A stretch of DNA of 64,000 nucleotides from Salinivirgaceae bacterium (GCA_017527435.1 JAFXQB010000001.1:440696-504695), one strand, 5' to 3'; shown: positions 23,925 through 34,543, numbered from the stretch's first letter. Numbers and translations are program-made. The notes: generated by a model not told the origin, from the letters alone.

Positions 23925-24683
23925 ATGTTAGACAAAATCAAAGAAGAGAATATTCTTTTCATCGACATCGAAACAGTTGGCCAGCAACCATCATACGACC
24001 AACTTGATGAGCACACAAAAGAGTTGTGGGCCAAGAAAATGGCCTGGCAATCAGAAAAAGAATGCAAATCACCCGAAGAGCTATATGAAAGAGCCGGCAT
24101 CTGGGCAGAATTCGGAAAAATAGTCTGCATTTCGGCAGGGTTTATCGTGACGGAAGACGGTGAGCGCCATTTCCGTGTAAAATCATTCTGCGGAAGTAAC
24201 GAGAGAATGATTCTAACGGCATTCTCAGCGCTGCTCAACAAGCATTTCAACAAAGACAAACACATGCTCTGCGCCCACAACGGCAAAGAGTTCGATTTTC
24301 CCTACATATGCCGCCGGTTGCTGGTAAATGGTCTGCCTATACCTAAAATTCTCGATTGTGCCGGCAAAAAGCCGTGGGAAATAACAAATCTCGACACTCT
24401 GGAGCTTTGGCGTTTCGGTGATTATAAACACTACACTTCACTCGACCTTTTAGCCAACATTTTTAACTTGCCGTCTCCCAAGGAAAACATGGACGGTAGC
24501 ATGGTTGGCCGTACATTTTGGAATGAACATAACATCGACAGCATCAGCGAATACTGCATAAACGATGTTGTCACCATCTGCCAGTTGTTTTTGCGGTACA
24601 AAGGACAACCAATAATTCCCGACACCAATGTTGATGTCATTCCCCCGTACATAACCGACGACCACGAAGATGAAATACAATAA
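23925..24683 (+). CDS. PolB-type 3'-5' exonuclease domain protein
   Basis: 252 residues from the ATG at 23925; an in-frame TTG at 23901 is less likely. RNase H-fold DEDDy exonuclease: Exo I ILFIDIETV (D and E), Exo II HNGKEFDFPYICRR (D), Exo III YCINDVVTICQLF (Y and D). This is the stand-alone DNA_pol_B_exo2 family, without polymerase domain, likely acting on DNA or RNA 3' ends in repair or turnover. It is upstream of, and convergent with, the ribosomal cluster. A shared bidirectional terminator at 24701-24716 follows. Confidence 0.85.
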   Translation: MLDKIKEENILFIDIETVGQQPSYDQLDEHTKELWAKKMAWQSEKECKSPEELYERAGIWAEFGKIVCISAGFIVTEDGERHFRVKSFCGSNERMILTAFSALLNKHFNKDKHMLCAHNGKEFDFPYICRRLLVNGLPIPKILDCAGKKPWEITNLDTLELWRFGDYKHYTSLDLLANIFNLPSPKENMDGSMVGRTFWNEHNIDSISEYCINDVVTICQLFLRYKGQPIIPDTNVDVIPPYITDDHEDEIQ

Positions 24684-24693
24684 TCAATAAAAA

Positions 24694-24723
24694 CAAAAAA
24701 GGCCGCAAATGCGGCCTTTTTTT
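24694..24723. terminator. Bidirectional terminator ending the ribosomal superoperon
   Basis: GGCCGC (24701-24706) and GCGGCC (24711-24716) form a stem with an AAAT loop, flanked by six As and seven Ts. It serves both the exonuclease gene and rplQ, the last gene of the minus-strand cluster. Confidence 0.88.
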
Positions 24724-24739
24724 GTATCTGAAACAATTA

Positions 24740-25258
24740 TTATTCTGCTTTTGTTTCTTGAGTCTCGTCAGCTGCAGGAGCTTCTTCCTTAACTTCAACA
24801 GCATCAGCAACAACTGCGTTGTCGGCTTTTTTAGCTGAAGAGCGACGACGACGTGTAGTGGTCTTCTTTGCTGCTTCGTTAGCACCCTGCGAATAATTTG
24901 TATTGAAGTCAACCAGCTCAATGATGCACATCTCGGCGCTATCGCCAACACGTGTGCCAGTCTTCAGAATTCTGGTGTATCCGCCCGGACGGTTTGCAAC
25001 TTTAGCTGCAATCTCACGGAAAAGTTCAGAAACACTTTCTTTGTTCTGAAGATAACTGAAAACAACACGACGCGAATGTGTCGAATCAACTTTTGACTTT
25101 GTAATCAGGGGCTCAACGTACATTTTCAATGCCTTAGCTTTGGCAACTGTAGTAGAAATGCGTTTGTGCAGAATCAAAGATGTAGCCATATTGGACAACA
25201 TGGCATCTCTGTGCCCTTCTTGTCTGCCTAAATGATTAAAACCTTTATTGTGTCTCAT
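24740..25258 (-). CDS. rplQ: 50S ribosomal protein L17 with acidic C-terminal tail
   Basis: 172 residues. The family core is [20 protein letters not shown] followed by [19 protein letters not shown] (residues 1-115). It then carries a low-complexity tail of about 45 residues ([20 protein letters not shown]...), making it longer than the roughly 127-residue E. coli protein. L17 sits near the exit tunnel of the large subunit. Last gene of the cluster, five bases after rpoA. The Lys-to-Glu-rich tail is common in Bacteroidota L17. Confidence 0.95.
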   Translation of the reverse strand: MRHNKGFNHLGRQEGHRDAMLSNMATSLILHKRISTTVAKAKALKMYVEPLITKSKVDSTHSRRVVFSYLQNKESVSELFREIAAKVANRPGGYTRILKTGTRVGDSAEMCIIELVDFNTNYSQGANEAAKKTTTRRRRSSAKKADNAVVADAVEVKEEAPAADETQETKAE

Positions 25259-25263
25259 CGTTA

Positions 25264-26256
25264 TTAATCTTTCTCAAGTTTATACTTACTGATGTCCATT
25301 CCGAAAGTAAGGTTCATTGAATCAAGCAAATCCTCTAACTCGGTCAACGATTTCTTACCAAAGTTTCTAAACTTCAGCAAATCGTTCTTATTATAAGTGC
25401 AAAGGTCACCCAAAGTCTCAACATCGGCTGCCTTCAAGCAATTAAGTGCTCTAACAGACAAATCCATGTCGATAAGTTTGGTCTTCAGCAATTGACGCAT
25501 ATGCAAAACTTCCTCATCGAACTCTTCTGTCTGATATTTTTCTCCGGCATCGAGAGTAATCTTCTCGTCAGAGAACAGCATAAAGTGATAAATAAGAATT
25601 TTTGCAGCTTCATTCAAAGCGTCTTTCGGAAGGATTGAACCATCTGTTTTAATTTCCATCACCAACTTTTCGTAGTCGGTTTTTTGTTCAACTCGGTAAT
25701 TTTCAACAATATACTTCACATTTACGATAGGAGTATGGATTGAATCAATGGCAATAACGCCAAATTCCGCATCGACAGGCATATTCTCATCTGACGGAAC
25801 ATAACCGCGTCCCTTGTTGATCGTAATCTCCATTTGGAGTTTGACAGAAGGATCAAGACGGCAAATTACTAAATCAGGATTCAACACTTCAAATCCGCTA
25901 AGGAAGCGTGAAATGTCACCTGCGGTGAACGTTTCTTGGTCAGAAACCATTATCGACACTTTTTCGTGATCGATATCTTCTATCTGCTGTTTGAATCTTA
26001 CCTGCTTCAAATTCAGAACTATTTCGGTAACATCTTCCATGACTCCTGGAATAGTCGAGAATTCGTGGTCTACACCCGCGATTTTAACCGTAGTTATAGC
26101 AAAACCTTCGAGTGACGACAACAAAATACGACGCAAGGCATTGCCTATTGTCTGCCCATAACCAGGCTCCAACGGGCGGAACTCGAACTTGCCAAAACGG
26201 TTGTCTTGTTCGAGCATTATAACTCTGTCGGGCTTTTGAAAAGCTAAAATTGCCAT
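25264..26256 (-). CDS. rpoA: RNA polymerase alpha subunit
   Basis: 330 residues, normal length. N-terminal assembly domain includes [20 protein letters not shown] and [16 protein letters not shown]. The C-terminal DNA- and activator-binding domain (about 255-325) has [20 protein letters not shown] and [16 protein letters not shown]. Core transcription enzyme subunit. It is placed rpsD-rpoA-rplQ as in the classic alpha operon. Confidence 0.97.
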   Translation of the reverse strand: MAILAFQKPDRVIMLEQDNRFGKFEFRPLEPGYGQTIGNALRRILLSSLEGFAITTVKIAGVDHEFSTIPGVMEDVTEIVLNLKQVRFKQQIEDIDHEKVSIMVSDQETFTAGDISRFLSGFEVLNPDLVICRLDPSVKLQMEITINKGRGYVPSDENMPVDAEFGVIAIDSIHTPIVNVKYIVENYRVEQKTDYEKLVMEIKTDGSILPKDALNEAAKILIYHFMLFSDEKITLDAGEKYQTEEFDEEVLHMRQLLKTKLIDMDLSVRALNCLKAADVETLGDLCTYNKNDLLKFRNFGKKSLTELEDLLDSMNLTFGMDISKYKLEKD

Positions 26257-26265
26257 GATTAATTA

Positions 26266-26874
26266 TCACTTAGAGTAAAGTTCAACAATCAATTGTTCCT
26301 CGATGTGCTCTGGGATGTCTGCTCTTTCAGGAACATTCAGGAATTTTCCGGCAACATTGGCGTTATCCCACTCCAACCATGAGTATTTACTGTGATTGGC
26401 TCCGGCCAACGAATTCGAAATAACCTCAAGTGATTTCGATTTCTCACGAACACCAACCACTTCACCAGCTTTTACCTGATAAGAAGGAATGTTTACCACC
26501 TCACCGTCAACCACAATGTGCTTGTGAAGCACAAGCTGACGAGCAGCTGCTCTTGTAGGAGCAATGCCTAAACGATAAACTACGTTGTCTAATCTCGACT
26601 CCAATAACTGCAACAAAACTTCACCGGTGATACCCTTGCTGCGTTGAGCTTTTACAAACAAATTAGCGAACTGACGTTCCAAAACACCATATGTGTATTT
26701 TGCCTTTTGTTTTTCCTGCAACTGAATACCATACTCCGAAGATTTTTTTCTCTTTTTGTTCAAACCATGCTGGCCTGGAGGGAAATTCTTGCGGTCCAAG
26801 TACTTGTCTGACCCATAAATAGGCTCGCCAAATTTTCTAGCGATTTTTGATTTTGGTCCAATGTATCTAGCCAT
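26266..26874 (-). CDS. rpsD: 30S ribosomal protein S4
   Basis: 202 residues from the ATG at 26874 ([18 protein letters not shown]); an in-frame ATG six codons earlier lacks the family N-terminus. No zinc-binding cysteines, so the C-minus form. The S4 RNA-binding domain is at about 95-155 ([20 protein letters not shown]). Binds 16S rRNA early in assembly. Ten bases before rpoA. Confidence 0.96.
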   Translation of the reverse strand: MARYIGPKSKIARKFGEPIYGSDKYLDRKNFPPGQHGLNKKRKKSSEYGIQLQEKQKAKYTYGVLERQFANLFVKAQRSKGITGEVLLQLLESRLDNVVYRLGIAPTRAAARQLVLHKHIVVDGEVVNIPSYQVKAGEVVGVREKSKSLEVISNSLAGANHSKYSWLEWDNANVAGKFLNVPERADIPEHIEEQLIVELYSK

Positions 26875-26900
26875 TTTCTTCTGTTTATTCAATTAAACTA

Positions 26901-27290
26901 TTAAACACGACGTCTTTTTGGCGGACGGCAACCATTGTGCGGAAGCGGAGTTACGTCAATGATTTCAGTAACTTCAATTCCCAAATTGTTTATAGACCGG
27001 ATGGCTGACTCACGGCCGGTACCCGGACCTTTGACATATACTTTGGCTTTGCGCATTCCTGCGTCAAATGCCACTTTTCCACAATCTTCGGCGGCAACTT
27101 GTGCTGCATACGGTGTGTTCTTTTTCGAACCACGGAAACCGTTTTTGCCGGCTGATGACCACGAAATTACTTGTCCTTCGCTGTTTGTTATCGAAATAAT
27201 GATATTGTTAAACGAAGAATGAATGTGAACTTCGCCCGAAGTTTCAACCTTTACGATTCTTTTTTTAGTTGTTTTTGACTTCTGTGCCAT
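26901..27290 (-). CDS. rpsK: 30S ribosomal protein S11
   Basis: 129 residues. Conserved [33 protein letters not shown] and the C-terminal [14 protein letters not shown]. Part of the platform near the mRNA exit. Between rpsM and rpsD, the usual order. Confidence 0.97.
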   Translation of the reverse strand: MAQKSKTTKKRIVKVETSGEVHIHSSFNNIIISITNSEGQVISWSSAGKNGFRGSKKNTPYAAQVAAEDCGKVAFDAGMRKAKVYVKGPGTGRESAIRSINNLGIEVTEIIDVTPLPHNGCRPPKRRRV

Positions 27291-27303
27291 AATTAATTAC
27301 CTA

Positions 27304-27678
27304 TTATTTTGTGGCTTTCTTTTTGTTAGCGACAGTCTTCTTTCTTCCCTTGCGGGTACGAGCGTTGTTACGAGTGTTCTGGCCACGAACGGGCAATCCC
27401 AAACGGTGGCGCACACCTCTGTAGCAACCAACGTCCATCAGTCGCTTAATGTTTAATTGTGTTTCAGAACGCAATTCACCTTCGAGTTTATACTCGCCAA
27501 GTATCTTGCGCAACGATGCTACTTCTGCATCTGTCCATTCATCCACTTTGGTATCATAACTGATGCCAGCTTTGTCAAGAATAGTTCTTGCGCTGCTACG
27601 TCCGATACCGAAAATGTATGTTAGGCCTATTTCTCCTCTTTTGTTTTTTGGTAAATCTACACCTGCAAGACGTGCCAT
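27304..27678 (-). CDS. rpsM: 30S ribosomal protein S13
   Basis: 124 residues. Opens [20 protein letters not shown] with [12 protein letters not shown]; the basic C-terminal tail contains [20 protein letters not shown]. Contacts the large subunit and the P-site tRNA at the head of the small subunit. Confidence 0.97.
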   Translation of the reverse strand: MARLAGVDLPKNKRGEIGLTYIFGIGRSSARTILDKAGISYDTKVDEWTDAEVASLRKILGEYKLEGELRSETQLNIKRLMDVGCYRGVRHRLGLPVRGQNTRNNARTRKGRKKTVANKKKATK

Positions 27679-27716
27679 AATTACATTTAAAATTTTTGAG
27701 TTGCAAATTTATTAAT

Positions 27717-27833
27717 TTATCCTTGACGTTGTTTGAATTTAGGATTTTTTTTGTTAATCACATACAAACGTCCTTTTCTGCGCACGATTTTGCAATCAGC
27801 GCTACGCTTTTTGATTGATGCTCTTACTTTCAT
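27717..27833 (-). CDS. rpmJ: 50S ribosomal protein L36 (zinc-free form)
   Basis: 38 residues, [20 protein letters not shown] then [18 protein letters not shown]. Only one Cys remains of the CxxC...C...H zinc ribbon, so this is the C-minus paralogue type usual in Bacteroidota. It lies between infA (12 bases) and rpsM. Confidence 0.95.
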   Translation of the reverse strand: MKVRASIKKRSADCKIVRRKGRLYVINKKNPKFKQRQG

Positions 27834-27845
27834 CTTTTTAGTCTT

Positions 27846-28064
27846 TTATTTGTACCTAAATGCGATGCGCCCTTTAGTCAAATCGTAAGGCGACATTTCA
27901 ACTTTAACTTTATCACCCGGCAGTATCTTGATGTAATGCATCCTCATCTTGCCAGAGATGTGGGCGGTGATTACCAGTCCATTCTCCAACTCAACTCGGA
28001 ACATTGCGTTCGACAATGCCTCGATGATTGTACCATCCTGTTCGATAGAAGCCTGTTTGGCCAT
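27846..28064 (-). CDS. infA: Translation initiation factor IF-1
   Basis: 72 residues, a single OB fold: [39 protein letters not shown] and [13 protein letters not shown]. Blocks the A site during initiation. Immediately upstream of rpmJ. The map gene usually found between secY and infA is absent; a 161-base gap is there instead. Confidence 0.97.
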   Translation of the reverse strand: MAKQASIEQDGTIIEALSNAMFRVELENGLVITAHISGKMRMHYIKILPGDKVKVEMSPYDLTKGRIAFRYK

Positions 28065-28225
28065 AAGTACTTAATTTTCGTTTGTTCTTAACTTTTTTCG
28101 TCTCTGTTAATTGACCGACAATTCCTTTCGGACGTCTCGTTTGGAGTCAAATGGAATTAAATGCGCGCGTTATCCTTTTGTCCAAAAAATTAACATTCAA
28201 AGTTAGTTCAGCAAGATGATGGAAA
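28065..28225. other. 161-base gap where map is usually found
   Basis: In many Bacteroidota methionine aminopeptidase (map) lies between secY and infA. Here the gap holds no open frame of any length and no recognisable map remnant. This is the largest gap inside an otherwise tightly packed cluster. Confidence 0.6.
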
Positions 28226-29557
28226 TTACACGCCGTAACGGCCTTTAATTTTTCCGCTCTTCATCAATCCGTCGTAATGACGCATCAACAAATGACTCTC
28301 AATCTGCTGAAGTGTGTCAAGAACAACACCAACCATAATCAACAGAGATGTACCACCATAGAAATAGGCGAAACTGCTCTGTACTCCCGCCATCATGGCA
28401 AATGCCGGCATGATAGCCACAAGTGCGAGAAATATTGATCCTGGCAAGGTGATCCTCGACATGATAGTGTCGAGATACTCCACAGTCTTCTTTCCCGGTT
28501 TCACACCCGGTATAAAGCCTCCGTTCTTCTTCATATCATCGGCCATCTGTGTCGGATTGATGATGATGGCTGTGTAGAAATATGTGAAAAGAATGATCAG
28601 GAGACCAACCGTCAGATTATACCAGAAACCTGTCGGGTTAGACAGCGCGGCGGCAATTCCGGTAGCCGATTCGGCGCTTGAGAACCCAATCAGTACGATT
28701 GGCAGGAACATAATTGCCTGGGCGAATATGATTGGCATAACACCTGCTGCATTCACCTTCAAAGGAATGTACTGGCGAACGCCGCCATACTGCTTGTTGC
28801 CTACTATTCTTTTTGCGTATTGAACAGGGATTCTCCTAGTTCCTTGCACAAGAAGAATTGTGAATAGGATAACAACACCCAACGCAATCATCTCAATCAA
28901 GAACATCACTAATCCGCCGCCTTGTTCATTCAAACGTGAAATGAACTCAACCCAAAGAGCCGACGGGAGACGGGCTATAATACCTATCATGATGATCAAA
29001 GAGATTCCGTTTCCTAAGCCTCTGTCGGTAATCCTCTCGCCCAACCACATTACAAACATGGTTCCGGCAGTAAGGATGAACATTGACGAAACTGTGAAAT
29101 AAGCACCCTTAAGTATGAATGCTGATTCGGGAAGTTGCGAGTGCAGGTTTGCCAAATAACCCGGGCCCTGAAGGAACAAAATTGCCACTGTCAGGATTCT
29201 GGTTATCTGGTTAATCTTGCGACGTCCGCTTTCCCCTTCACGCTGGAGTCTCTGGAAATAAGGTACTGCCATTCCAAGCAACTGGATTACGATGGAAGCC
29301 GAGATGTACGGCATGATGCCCAATGCAAAAATTGACGCATTAGAGAATGCACCACCCGAGAACATATCCAACAATCCCAAGATGCCACTTGCTGTCTGGT
29401 TTTTCAGTGCTGCAAGTTGTGTGGGGTCGATACCCGGAAGCACAACCATTGTACCCAACCGGTAAACAAGAATCAACAGTAAGGTGTTGGTGATTCTTGT
29501 CTTCAGGTCATCAATTTTCCAGATATTCTTTAAGGTTTCAATAAATCTCTTCATCAA
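28226..29557 (-). CDS. secY: Preprotein translocase subunit SecY
   Basis: 443 residues, ten predicted membrane helices. Conserved LLILVYRLGTMVVLPGID, the plug-side FSGGAFSNASIFALGIMPYI, and the loop KKNGGFIPGVKPGKKTVEYL. Forms the protein-conducting channel with SecE/SecG. Two adjacent Met codons start the protein. Placed after rplO as in the spc operon. Confidence 0.97.
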   Translation of the reverse strand: MMKRFIETLKNIWKIDDLKTRITNTLLLILVYRLGTMVVLPGIDPTQLAALKNQTASGILGLLDMFSGGAFSNASIFALGIMPYISASIVIQLLGMAVPYFQRLQREGESGRRKINQITRILTVAILFLQGPGYLANLHSQLPESAFILKGAYFTVSSMFILTAGTMFVMWLGERITDRGLGNGISLIIMIGIIARLPSALWVEFISRLNEQGGGLVMFLIEMIALGVVILFTILLVQGTRRIPVQYAKRIVGNKQYGGVRQYIPLKVNAAGVMPIIFAQAIMFLPIVLIGFSSAESATGIAAALSNPTGFWYNLTVGLLIILFTYFYTAIIINPTQMADDMKKNGGFIPGVKPGKKTVEYLDTIMSRITLPGSIFLALVAIMPAFAMMAGVQSSFAYFYGGTSLLIMVGVVLDTLQQIESHLLMRHYDGLMKSGKIKGRYGV

Positions 29558-29565
29558 TGTAAGTA

Positions 29566-30012
29566 TTACAATGTTACAACTTTACCCTTCTGGCTCTCGA
29601 TTGCTTCGATTGCCGACTTTGAGAAAGCGTGTGCCTCAACCTCAATCGGAAGGCTCAACTTGCCGTTGCCCAAAATCTTCACCTTGTCGTTGGCCGAAAC
29701 CAAACCGTTGGCGAGTAAAATATCTACATCTATTTTGGTCAAACCTTTGGCTTCTGCCAGTTTCTGCAAATCCCCAACGTTGACGGCTTTGAACTCTTTG
29801 CGATTGATGTTCTTAAAACCAAATTTAGGCATACGTCTCTGCAATGGCATCTGACCACCTTCGAAACCTACCTTCTTCGAATAACCTGAACGCGATTTTG
29901 CACCCTTGTGACCACGGGTTGATGTCCCGCCTTTGCCTGAACCTGCTCCGCGGCCTATTCTTTTCGAAGATTTTACTGAGCCGGCTGCCGGCTTCAAATT
30001 ACTTAAATCCAT
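29566..30012 (-). CDS. rplO: 50S ribosomal protein L15
   Basis: 148 residues. Gly/Lys-rich N-terminal extension RIGRGAGSGKGGTSTRGHKG and FEGGQMPLQRRMPKFGF are characteristic, with globular C-terminal part. Late assembly protein of the large subunit. Confidence 0.97.
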   Translation of the reverse strand: MDLSNLKPAAGSVKSSKRIGRGAGSGKGGTSTRGHKGAKSRSGYSKKVGFEGGQMPLQRRMPKFGFKNINRKEFKAVNVGDLQKLAEAKGLTKIDVDILLANGLVSANDKVKILGNGKLSLPIEVEAHAFSKSAIEAIESQKGKVVTL

Positions 30013-30024
30013 AATAATGTCGTG

Positions 30025-30207
30025 TTACTTTATTTCCTCAAAAGAAACCAAATGTTTAACTGCATTTATCATACCAAGTATCTCTGGTTTTGCGTCATGC
30101 TCAACAACTTGGTTCATTTTATGCAAACCTAAAGCCTCGAGTGTGGCAACTTGGCGCTTGTTGCTGCCAATTTTGCTTTTAATTTGTTTAATACGATACT
30201 TTGCCAT
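30025..30207 (-). CDS. rpmD: 50S ribosomal protein L30
   Basis: 60 residues. AKYRIKQIKSKIGSNKRQVA, then TLEALGLHKMNQVVEHDAKP, matches the short bacterial L30 with ferredoxin-like fold. Five bases after rpsE. Confidence 0.96.
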   Translation of the reverse strand: MAKYRIKQIKSKIGSNKRQVATLEALGLHKMNQVVEHDAKPEILGMINAVKHLVSFEEIK

Positions 30208-30212
30208 GACGA

Positions 30213-30725
30213 TTAACCTTTAAATACTTTTTCCATTGATATTCCACGTTCAAAAGCCACTTCTTTGGCATCGCGCATTTGCGCCAATGCCTCGATGGTT
30301 GCTTTCACAACATTGTGTGGGTTCGATGAGCCTTTTGATTTTGCAAGGCAGTCTTTAACGCCCACGCTCTCCAACACTGCACGCATGGCACCACCAGCTT
30401 TAACACCTGTACCGTGCGATGCCGGTGAGATGTAAACTTTGGCTCCGCCAAAAACAGCCAGTTGGTCGTGTGGAATGGTACCATTGATGACCGGAACCTT
30501 GATCAGGTTCTTCTTGGCATCCTCAACACCCTTGCTGATGGCCGTAGTCACCTCATTGGCTTTACCAAGTCCATAACCAACAACACCATCCTCGTTGCCT
30601 ACGACAACAATTGCAGAGAAAGTGAATGTACGGCCGCCCTTGGTTACCTTGGTAACACGGTTGATGGCAACCAAACGATCTTTCAATTCAAGATCTGTTG
30701 TTTTTATTCTTCTAACGTTTGACAT
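30213..30725 (-). CDS. rpsE: 30S ribosomal protein S5
   Basis: 170 residues. Double-stranded RNA-binding-like N-domain with [20 protein letters not shown] and [21 protein letters not shown]-domain has [19 protein letters not shown]. Involved in decoding accuracy and mRNA unwinding. Confidence 0.97.
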   Translation of the reverse strand: MSNVRRIKTTDLELKDRLVAINRVTKVTKGGRTFTFSAIVVVGNEDGVVGYGLGKANEVTTAISKGVEDAKKNLIKVPVINGTIPHDQLAVFGGAKVYISPASHGTGVKAGGAMRAVLESVGVKDCLAKSKGSSNPHNVVKATIEALAQMRDAKEVAFERGISMEKVFKG

Positions 30726-30730
30726 AACTT

Positions 30731-31087
30731 CTAAAATTTAAGTCCACCTTTACGGGCAGCGTCAGCCAAGGCCTTCACTCTACCATGATACAAAAAGCCA
30801 TTTCTGTCAAATACGACTTGGCTGATTCCTTTATCTAAAGCGATTTTGGCAATCTCCTCGCCTACTTTCTCCGCTTTCTGAGTCTTTGTTCCCTTAACAT
30901 CAGCAATGCTCTTCACCTTCGATGATGCTGCAGCAAGTGTCTTGCCTGCTACGTCATCAATAATCTGAACGTAAATCTGGGTGTTGCTGCGGTAAACACT
31001 CATGCGGGGTTTTTCTGCTGTGCCACTCACATTCTTCCGAATGCTCGCTTTAATCTTATTGCGTCTTTCTAATTTAAACGATGACAT
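30731..31087 (-). CDS. rplR: 50S ribosomal protein L18
   Basis: 118 residues. [40 protein letters not shown] and the C-terminal [20 protein letters not shown] are family hallmarks. Binds 5S rRNA with L5. Confidence 0.97.
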   Translation of the reverse strand: MSSFKLERRNKIKASIRKNVSGTAEKPRMSVYRSNTQIYVQIIDDVAGKTLAAASSKVKSIADVKGTKTQKAEKVGEEIAKIALDKGISQVVFDRNGFLYHGRVKALADAARKGGLKF

Positions 31088-31104
31088 AATTTTTGATTTT
31101 TAGA

Positions 31105-31659
31105 TTATTTACCAGCAGATTTACCAACTTTTCTGCGAATTTCTTCGCCAATGAACTTAATACCTTTGCCCTTGTACGGCTCTGGCATACGGAAGGAGCG
31201 GATCTTAGCGGCAACCTGGCCGATAAGTTGTTTGTCGCAACTTTCAAGTTTCAGAATCGGGTTGCTGCGTTTGTCGGTCTTAGCGTCAACCTTGATTTCG
31301 GCTGGCAACTCAAACATGATGCTGTGTGAATAGCCAAGGCTCATTTCGAGCATCTGGCCGTTCGACTCGGCACGGTAACCTACACCAACAAACTCCATCT
31401 CCAATTTGAACCCTTCAGAAACACCTACCACCATGTTGTGGATCAGTGCGCGGTACAGACCGTGCATTGATTTGTGTGCGATCTCGTCGTCCGGACGCTC
31501 CAGCTTCACAGCTGTCGGCTCCACAATGACTTTGATGTCAGGATTGACCTTTTGAGTCAATGTTCCTTTGGGCCCTTTTACTACTACCACATTGTCGTTG
31601 TCAACTGTGACTGTAACGCCAGCGGGTATAGCTACAGGTAATTTTCCAATACGTGACAT
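31105..31659 (-). CDS. rplF: 50S ribosomal protein L6
   Basis: 184 residues with two repeated L6 domains. Opens SRIGKLPVAIPAGVTV, with VKGPKGTLTQ and the C-terminal EPYKGKGIKFIGEEIRRKVG motif. Near the sarcin-ricin loop and factor-binding site. Confidence 0.97.
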   Translation of the reverse strand: MSRIGKLPVAIPAGVTVTVDNDNVVVVKGPKGTLTQKVNPDIKVIVEPTAVKLERPDDEIAHKSMHGLYRALIHNMVVGVSEGFKLEMEFVGVGYRAESNGQMLEMSLGYSHSIMFELPAEIKVDAKTDKRSNPILKLESCDKQLIGQVAAKIRSFRMPEPYKGKGIKFIGEEIRRKVGKSAGK

Positions 31660-31673
31660 GTTATAAACTTAAA

Positions 31674-32069
31674 TTAATAAATGTAACACAATACTTCGCC
31701 ACCCAGATTCTTGGCGCGTGCGTCTTTGTCTGACATCACGCCTTGAGAAGTTGAGATAACTGCTATTCCCAGACCGTTCAATACGCGGGGCATATTCTCA
31801 ACGTTGGTGTATTTTCTCAAACCCGGACGGCTGATTCTCTCTAATTTTTTGATAACCGGCTGTTTTGTCTGCAAGTTATACTTCAAGGCAATCTTGATGA
31901 TGCCTTTGTCCTTCTCGTCATCGAACTTGTAATTGAGAATATAACCATTATCGTAAAGAATTTTGGTTATGCTCTTCTTCATATTCGACGAAGGTATCTC
32001 GACAACTTTGCTTTTTGCCATTTGAGCGTTCCTGATTCTGGTCAGGAAATCTGCTATTGGATCTGTCAT
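31674..32069 (-). CDS. rpsH: 30S ribosomal protein S8
   Basis: 131 residues. [20 protein letters not shown] at the start and [20 protein letters not shown] near the C-terminus are conserved. Binds the central domain of 16S rRNA. Confidence 0.97.
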   Translation of the reverse strand: MTDPIADFLTRIRNAQMAKSKVVEIPSSNMKKSITKILYDNGYILNYKFDDEKDKGIIKIALKYNLQTKQPVIKKLERISRPGLRKYTNVENMPRVLNGLGIAVISTSQGVMSDKDARAKNLGGEVLCYIY

Positions 32070-32087
32070 TTTCTTATAACTTTAAGG

Positions 32088-32357
32088 TTACCAACTTGCT
32101 TTTTTAACACCCGGAATCAATCCTTTGAGTGCCATCTCGCGGAACTGGATACGGCTGATGCCGAACTGGCGGATGTAGCCTTTCGGACGTCCGGTGAGAG
32201 AGCACCTGTTGTGCATACGTACTGGCGAAGCGTTCTTCGGCAACTTCTGAAGTGCGATGTAATCACCTTCGGCAAGCAGTTTTGCGCGTTTCCCAGCATA
32301 TTTCTGAACTAATTTAGCCCTTTTGACTTCGCGGGCTTTCATTGACTCTTTTGCCAT
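32088..32357 (-). CDS. rpsN: 30S ribosomal protein S14 (zinc-free form)
   Basis: 89 residues, starting [20 protein letters not shown], with [20 protein letters not shown] and ending GVKKASW. The CxxC zinc pairs are absent, so the C-minus type. Located in the head of the small subunit. Confidence 0.97.
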   Translation of the reverse strand: MAKESMKAREVKRAKLVQKYAGKRAKLLAEGDYIALQKLPKNASPVRMHNRCSLTGRPKGYIRQFGISRIQFREMALKGLIPGVKKASW

Positions 32358-32360
32358 GGA

Positions 32361-32918
32361 TTAATTCTTTTTAAGATTTTTAAATGGAATGCCGAACTCT
32401 CTCAACAAAGCGTAACCTTCCTCATCTGTTTTGGCAGATGTGACAAAGGTTATGTCCATACCGAGCAATGTTGTGATTTTGTCGATATCGATTTCCGGGA
32501 AAATAATCTGCTCGGTGATGCCGAGAGTGTAGTTCCCTTTTCCGTCGAGTTTGCTGTTCACACCTTTGAAGTCGCGGATACGCGGAAGTGCGACAACAAT
32601 GAGTCTCTCAAGGAATTCATACATCCGGTCTTTTCTCAAGGTGACTTTAACACCAATCGGCATTTTCTTTCTCAGTTTGAAGTTTGAGATGTCCATACGC
32701 GAAAGTGTCTTCATCGCCTTTTGTCCGGTTATGGCTGTCAACTCTTCTGCAGCGGTGTCAATAATCTTCTTGTCGGCGATAGCCTTACCCACACCTTGAT
32801 TGATTACGATCTTCTCAAGTTTTGGAACCTGCATAGGTGTTTTGTAGTTGAATTCCTTCGTCAAAGCAGGAACTATCACCTCTTTATACTTCTTGCGTAA
32901 TTCTGGTACGTATTCCAT
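32361..32918 (-). CDS. rplE: 50S ribosomal protein L5
   Basis: 185 residues. [40 protein letters not shown] and [20 protein letters not shown] are typical. Binds 5S rRNA and the P-site tRNA. Its start overlaps the rplX stop by one base (32918). Confidence 0.97.
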   Translation of the reverse strand: MEYVPELRKKYKEVIVPALTKEFNYKTPMQVPKLEKIVINQGVGKAIADKKIIDTAAEELTAITGQKAMKTLSRMDISNFKLRKKMPIGVKVTLRKDRMYEFLERLIVVALPRIRDFKGVNSKLDGKGNYTLGITEQIIFPEIDIDKITTLLGMDITFVTSAKTDEEGYALLREFGIPFKNLKKN

Positions 32919-33241
32919 TATTTGATCTCCTCTCCAGATTTTTTAGAGTATCTAACTAATTTACCGTTCTCACCAATTCGGCGGCCGATGCGTGTCGGAT
33001 TGCCGTTTGCCGGCTCAACAAGCATAAGGTTCGAGATGTGAACGGGTGCTTCTTGCTTAACAATACCGCCCTGGGTATTCTTGGCATTTGGCTTGGTGTG
33101 CTTCGACACCATATTGATGCCTTCAACGACAGCACGCTGTTTTTCTACTTGCACGCTAAGGACTTTTCCTCTTTGTCCTTTAGACTCACCAGCGATAACA
33201 ACAACGGTGTCTCCTTTTTTGATATGCAATTTCGTTGCCAT
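32918..33241 (-). CDS. rplX: 50S ribosomal protein L24
   Basis: 107 residues. KOW motif [23 protein letters not shown] and [20 protein letters not shown] are conserved. Assembly initiator for 23S rRNA; overlaps rplE by one base. Confidence 0.96.
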   Translation of the reverse strand: MATKLHIKKGDTVVVIAGESKGQRGKVLSVQVEKQRAVVEGINMVSKHTKPNAKNTQGGIVKQEAPVHISNLMLVEPANGNPTRIGRRIGENGKLVRYSKKSGEEIK

Positions 33242-33257
33242 TTTTGTTACCTTTTAA

Positions 33258-33623
33258 TTATAAGACTTCTGGTGCAAGAGAAACAATCTTCATGTAACTG
33301 TCGCGCAATTCGCGTGCTACAGGACCGAAAATACGGGTTCCTCTGATTTCACCTGCATTGTTGAGTAATACACAGGCGTTGTCGTCGAAACGGATGTAAG
33401 AACCGTCGCTGCGGCGGATTTCCTTTGTGGTGCGTACAACCACAGCCTTGCTGACTGCGCCTTTTTTCACATCGCCGCCAGGCAGAGCCGTCTTAACTGC
33501 GACAACTATTGTGTCACCAATAGTAGCGTAACGTTTTTTCGACCCGCCCAGAACATTGATGCACAAAACTGTTTTGGCACCACTGTTGTCGGCTACACTT
33601 AATCTAGTCTCAGACTGTATCAT
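33258..33623 (-). CDS. rplN: 50S ribosomal protein L14
   Basis: 121 residues. [40 protein letters not shown] and [20 protein letters not shown] are hallmark segments. Contributes to an inter-subunit bridge. Confidence 0.98.
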   Translation of the reverse strand: MIQSETRLSVADNSGAKTVLCINVLGGSKKRYATIGDTIVVAVKTALPGGDVKKGAVSKAVVVRTTKEIRRSDGSYIRFDDNACVLLNNAGEIRGTRIFGPVARELRDSYMKIVSLAPEVL

Positions 33624-33625
33624 GA

Positions 33626-33883
33626 CTACTTAGCTTTTTCAATGATTTCAACTAAACGCCAGTTCTTTGTCTTGCTCAAAGGTCTGGTTTCCATAATCCT
33701 AACGGTATCACCAATGTTGCACTCGTTCTTTTCGTCCTGAGCGTGCAATTTGGTAGTCTTATTGACAAATTTTCCGTAAAGCGGATGCTTTACCTTCCGT
33801 TTGATAGCAACTGTTATGGTCTTCTCCATCTTGTTGCTGACCACAACTCCTATACGTTCCTTTCTCAAATTTCTAGTTTCCAT
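33626..33883 (-). CDS. rpsQ: 30S ribosomal protein S17
   Basis: 85 residues. [40 protein letters not shown] and [20 protein letters not shown] match the OB-fold S17 family. Two bases before rplN. Confidence 0.97.
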   Translation of the reverse strand: METRNLRKERIGVVVSNKMEKTITVAIKRKVKHPLYGKFVNKTTKLHAQDEKNECNIGDTVRIMETRPLSKTKNWRLVEIIEKAK

Positions 33884-33892
33884 CTGCCAATA

Positions 33893-34093
33893 TTATTTTT
33901 TTGTGTTAATTTCTCTGGCTCTCAACTCTGTCTTCAAACGTGCAATGTCGCGTTTGGTCTCACCAATCTTGTTCGGATTGTCGAGCGGCGACACTGCGTG
34001 GTTCAGACGCATCTTTGTCAAGGCCTTTGTATTGCTCTCTATCTGCTCCTGGATTTCCAAGGTCGATAATTCTCTAACTTCTGAAGCTTTCAT
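33893..34093 (-). CDS. rpmC: 50S ribosomal protein L29
   Basis: 66 residues from the ATG at 34093 (MKASEVRELSTLEIQEQI); the longer in-frame reading would overlap rplP and has no family match. C-terminal helix includes NPNKIGETKRDIARLKTELR. Sits by the exit tunnel. Confidence 0.94.
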   Translation of the reverse strand: MKASEVRELSTLEIQEQIESNTKALTKMRLNHAVSPLDNPNKIGETKRDIARLKTELRAREINTKK

Positions 34094-34097
34094 TGCA

Positions 34098-34526
34098 TTA
34101 AATTGAAGATTCAACAAAATCGTTACGAACAATAAATTTGGTCTTGATTGGCAATTTCTGTGCACCCAGACGCAAAGCTTCCTTTGCAACTTCGAATGGC
34201 ACACCTTCGGCTTCAATAAGTATACGACCTGGTGTAACTACTGCTGCGAAGCACTCTGGGTCACCTTTACCTTTACCCATACGCACATCGGCAGGTTTCT
34301 TAGTCACTACTTTGTCAGGGAATATCCTTATCCAAATTTGTCCTTCACGTTTCATGTAACGGGTGACAGCCTGACGAGCTGCCTCAATCTGTCTTGCAGT
34401 AACCCAGCATTCTCCTAGAGACTTGATACCGAAAGAACCGAATGCCAGTTCGTGTCCACGATGAGCATTACCTGTCGAACGGCCTTTTTGTACTCTTCTG
34501 TACTTAGTTTTCTTTGGCTGTAACAT
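34098..34526 (-). CDS. rplP: 50S ribosomal protein L16
   Basis: 142 residues. [40 protein letters not shown] and [20 protein letters not shown] are diagnostic. Helps tRNA accommodation. Confidence 0.98.
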   Translation of the reverse strand: MLQPKKTKYRRVQKGRSTGNAHRGHELAFGSFGIKSLGECWVTARQIEAARQAVTRYMKREGQIWIRIFPDKVVTKKPADVRMGKGKGDPECFAAVVTPGRILIEAEGVPFEVAKEALRLGAQKLPIKTKFIVRNDFVESSI

Positions 34527-34543
34527 CTTAAACTGAATTTAGA

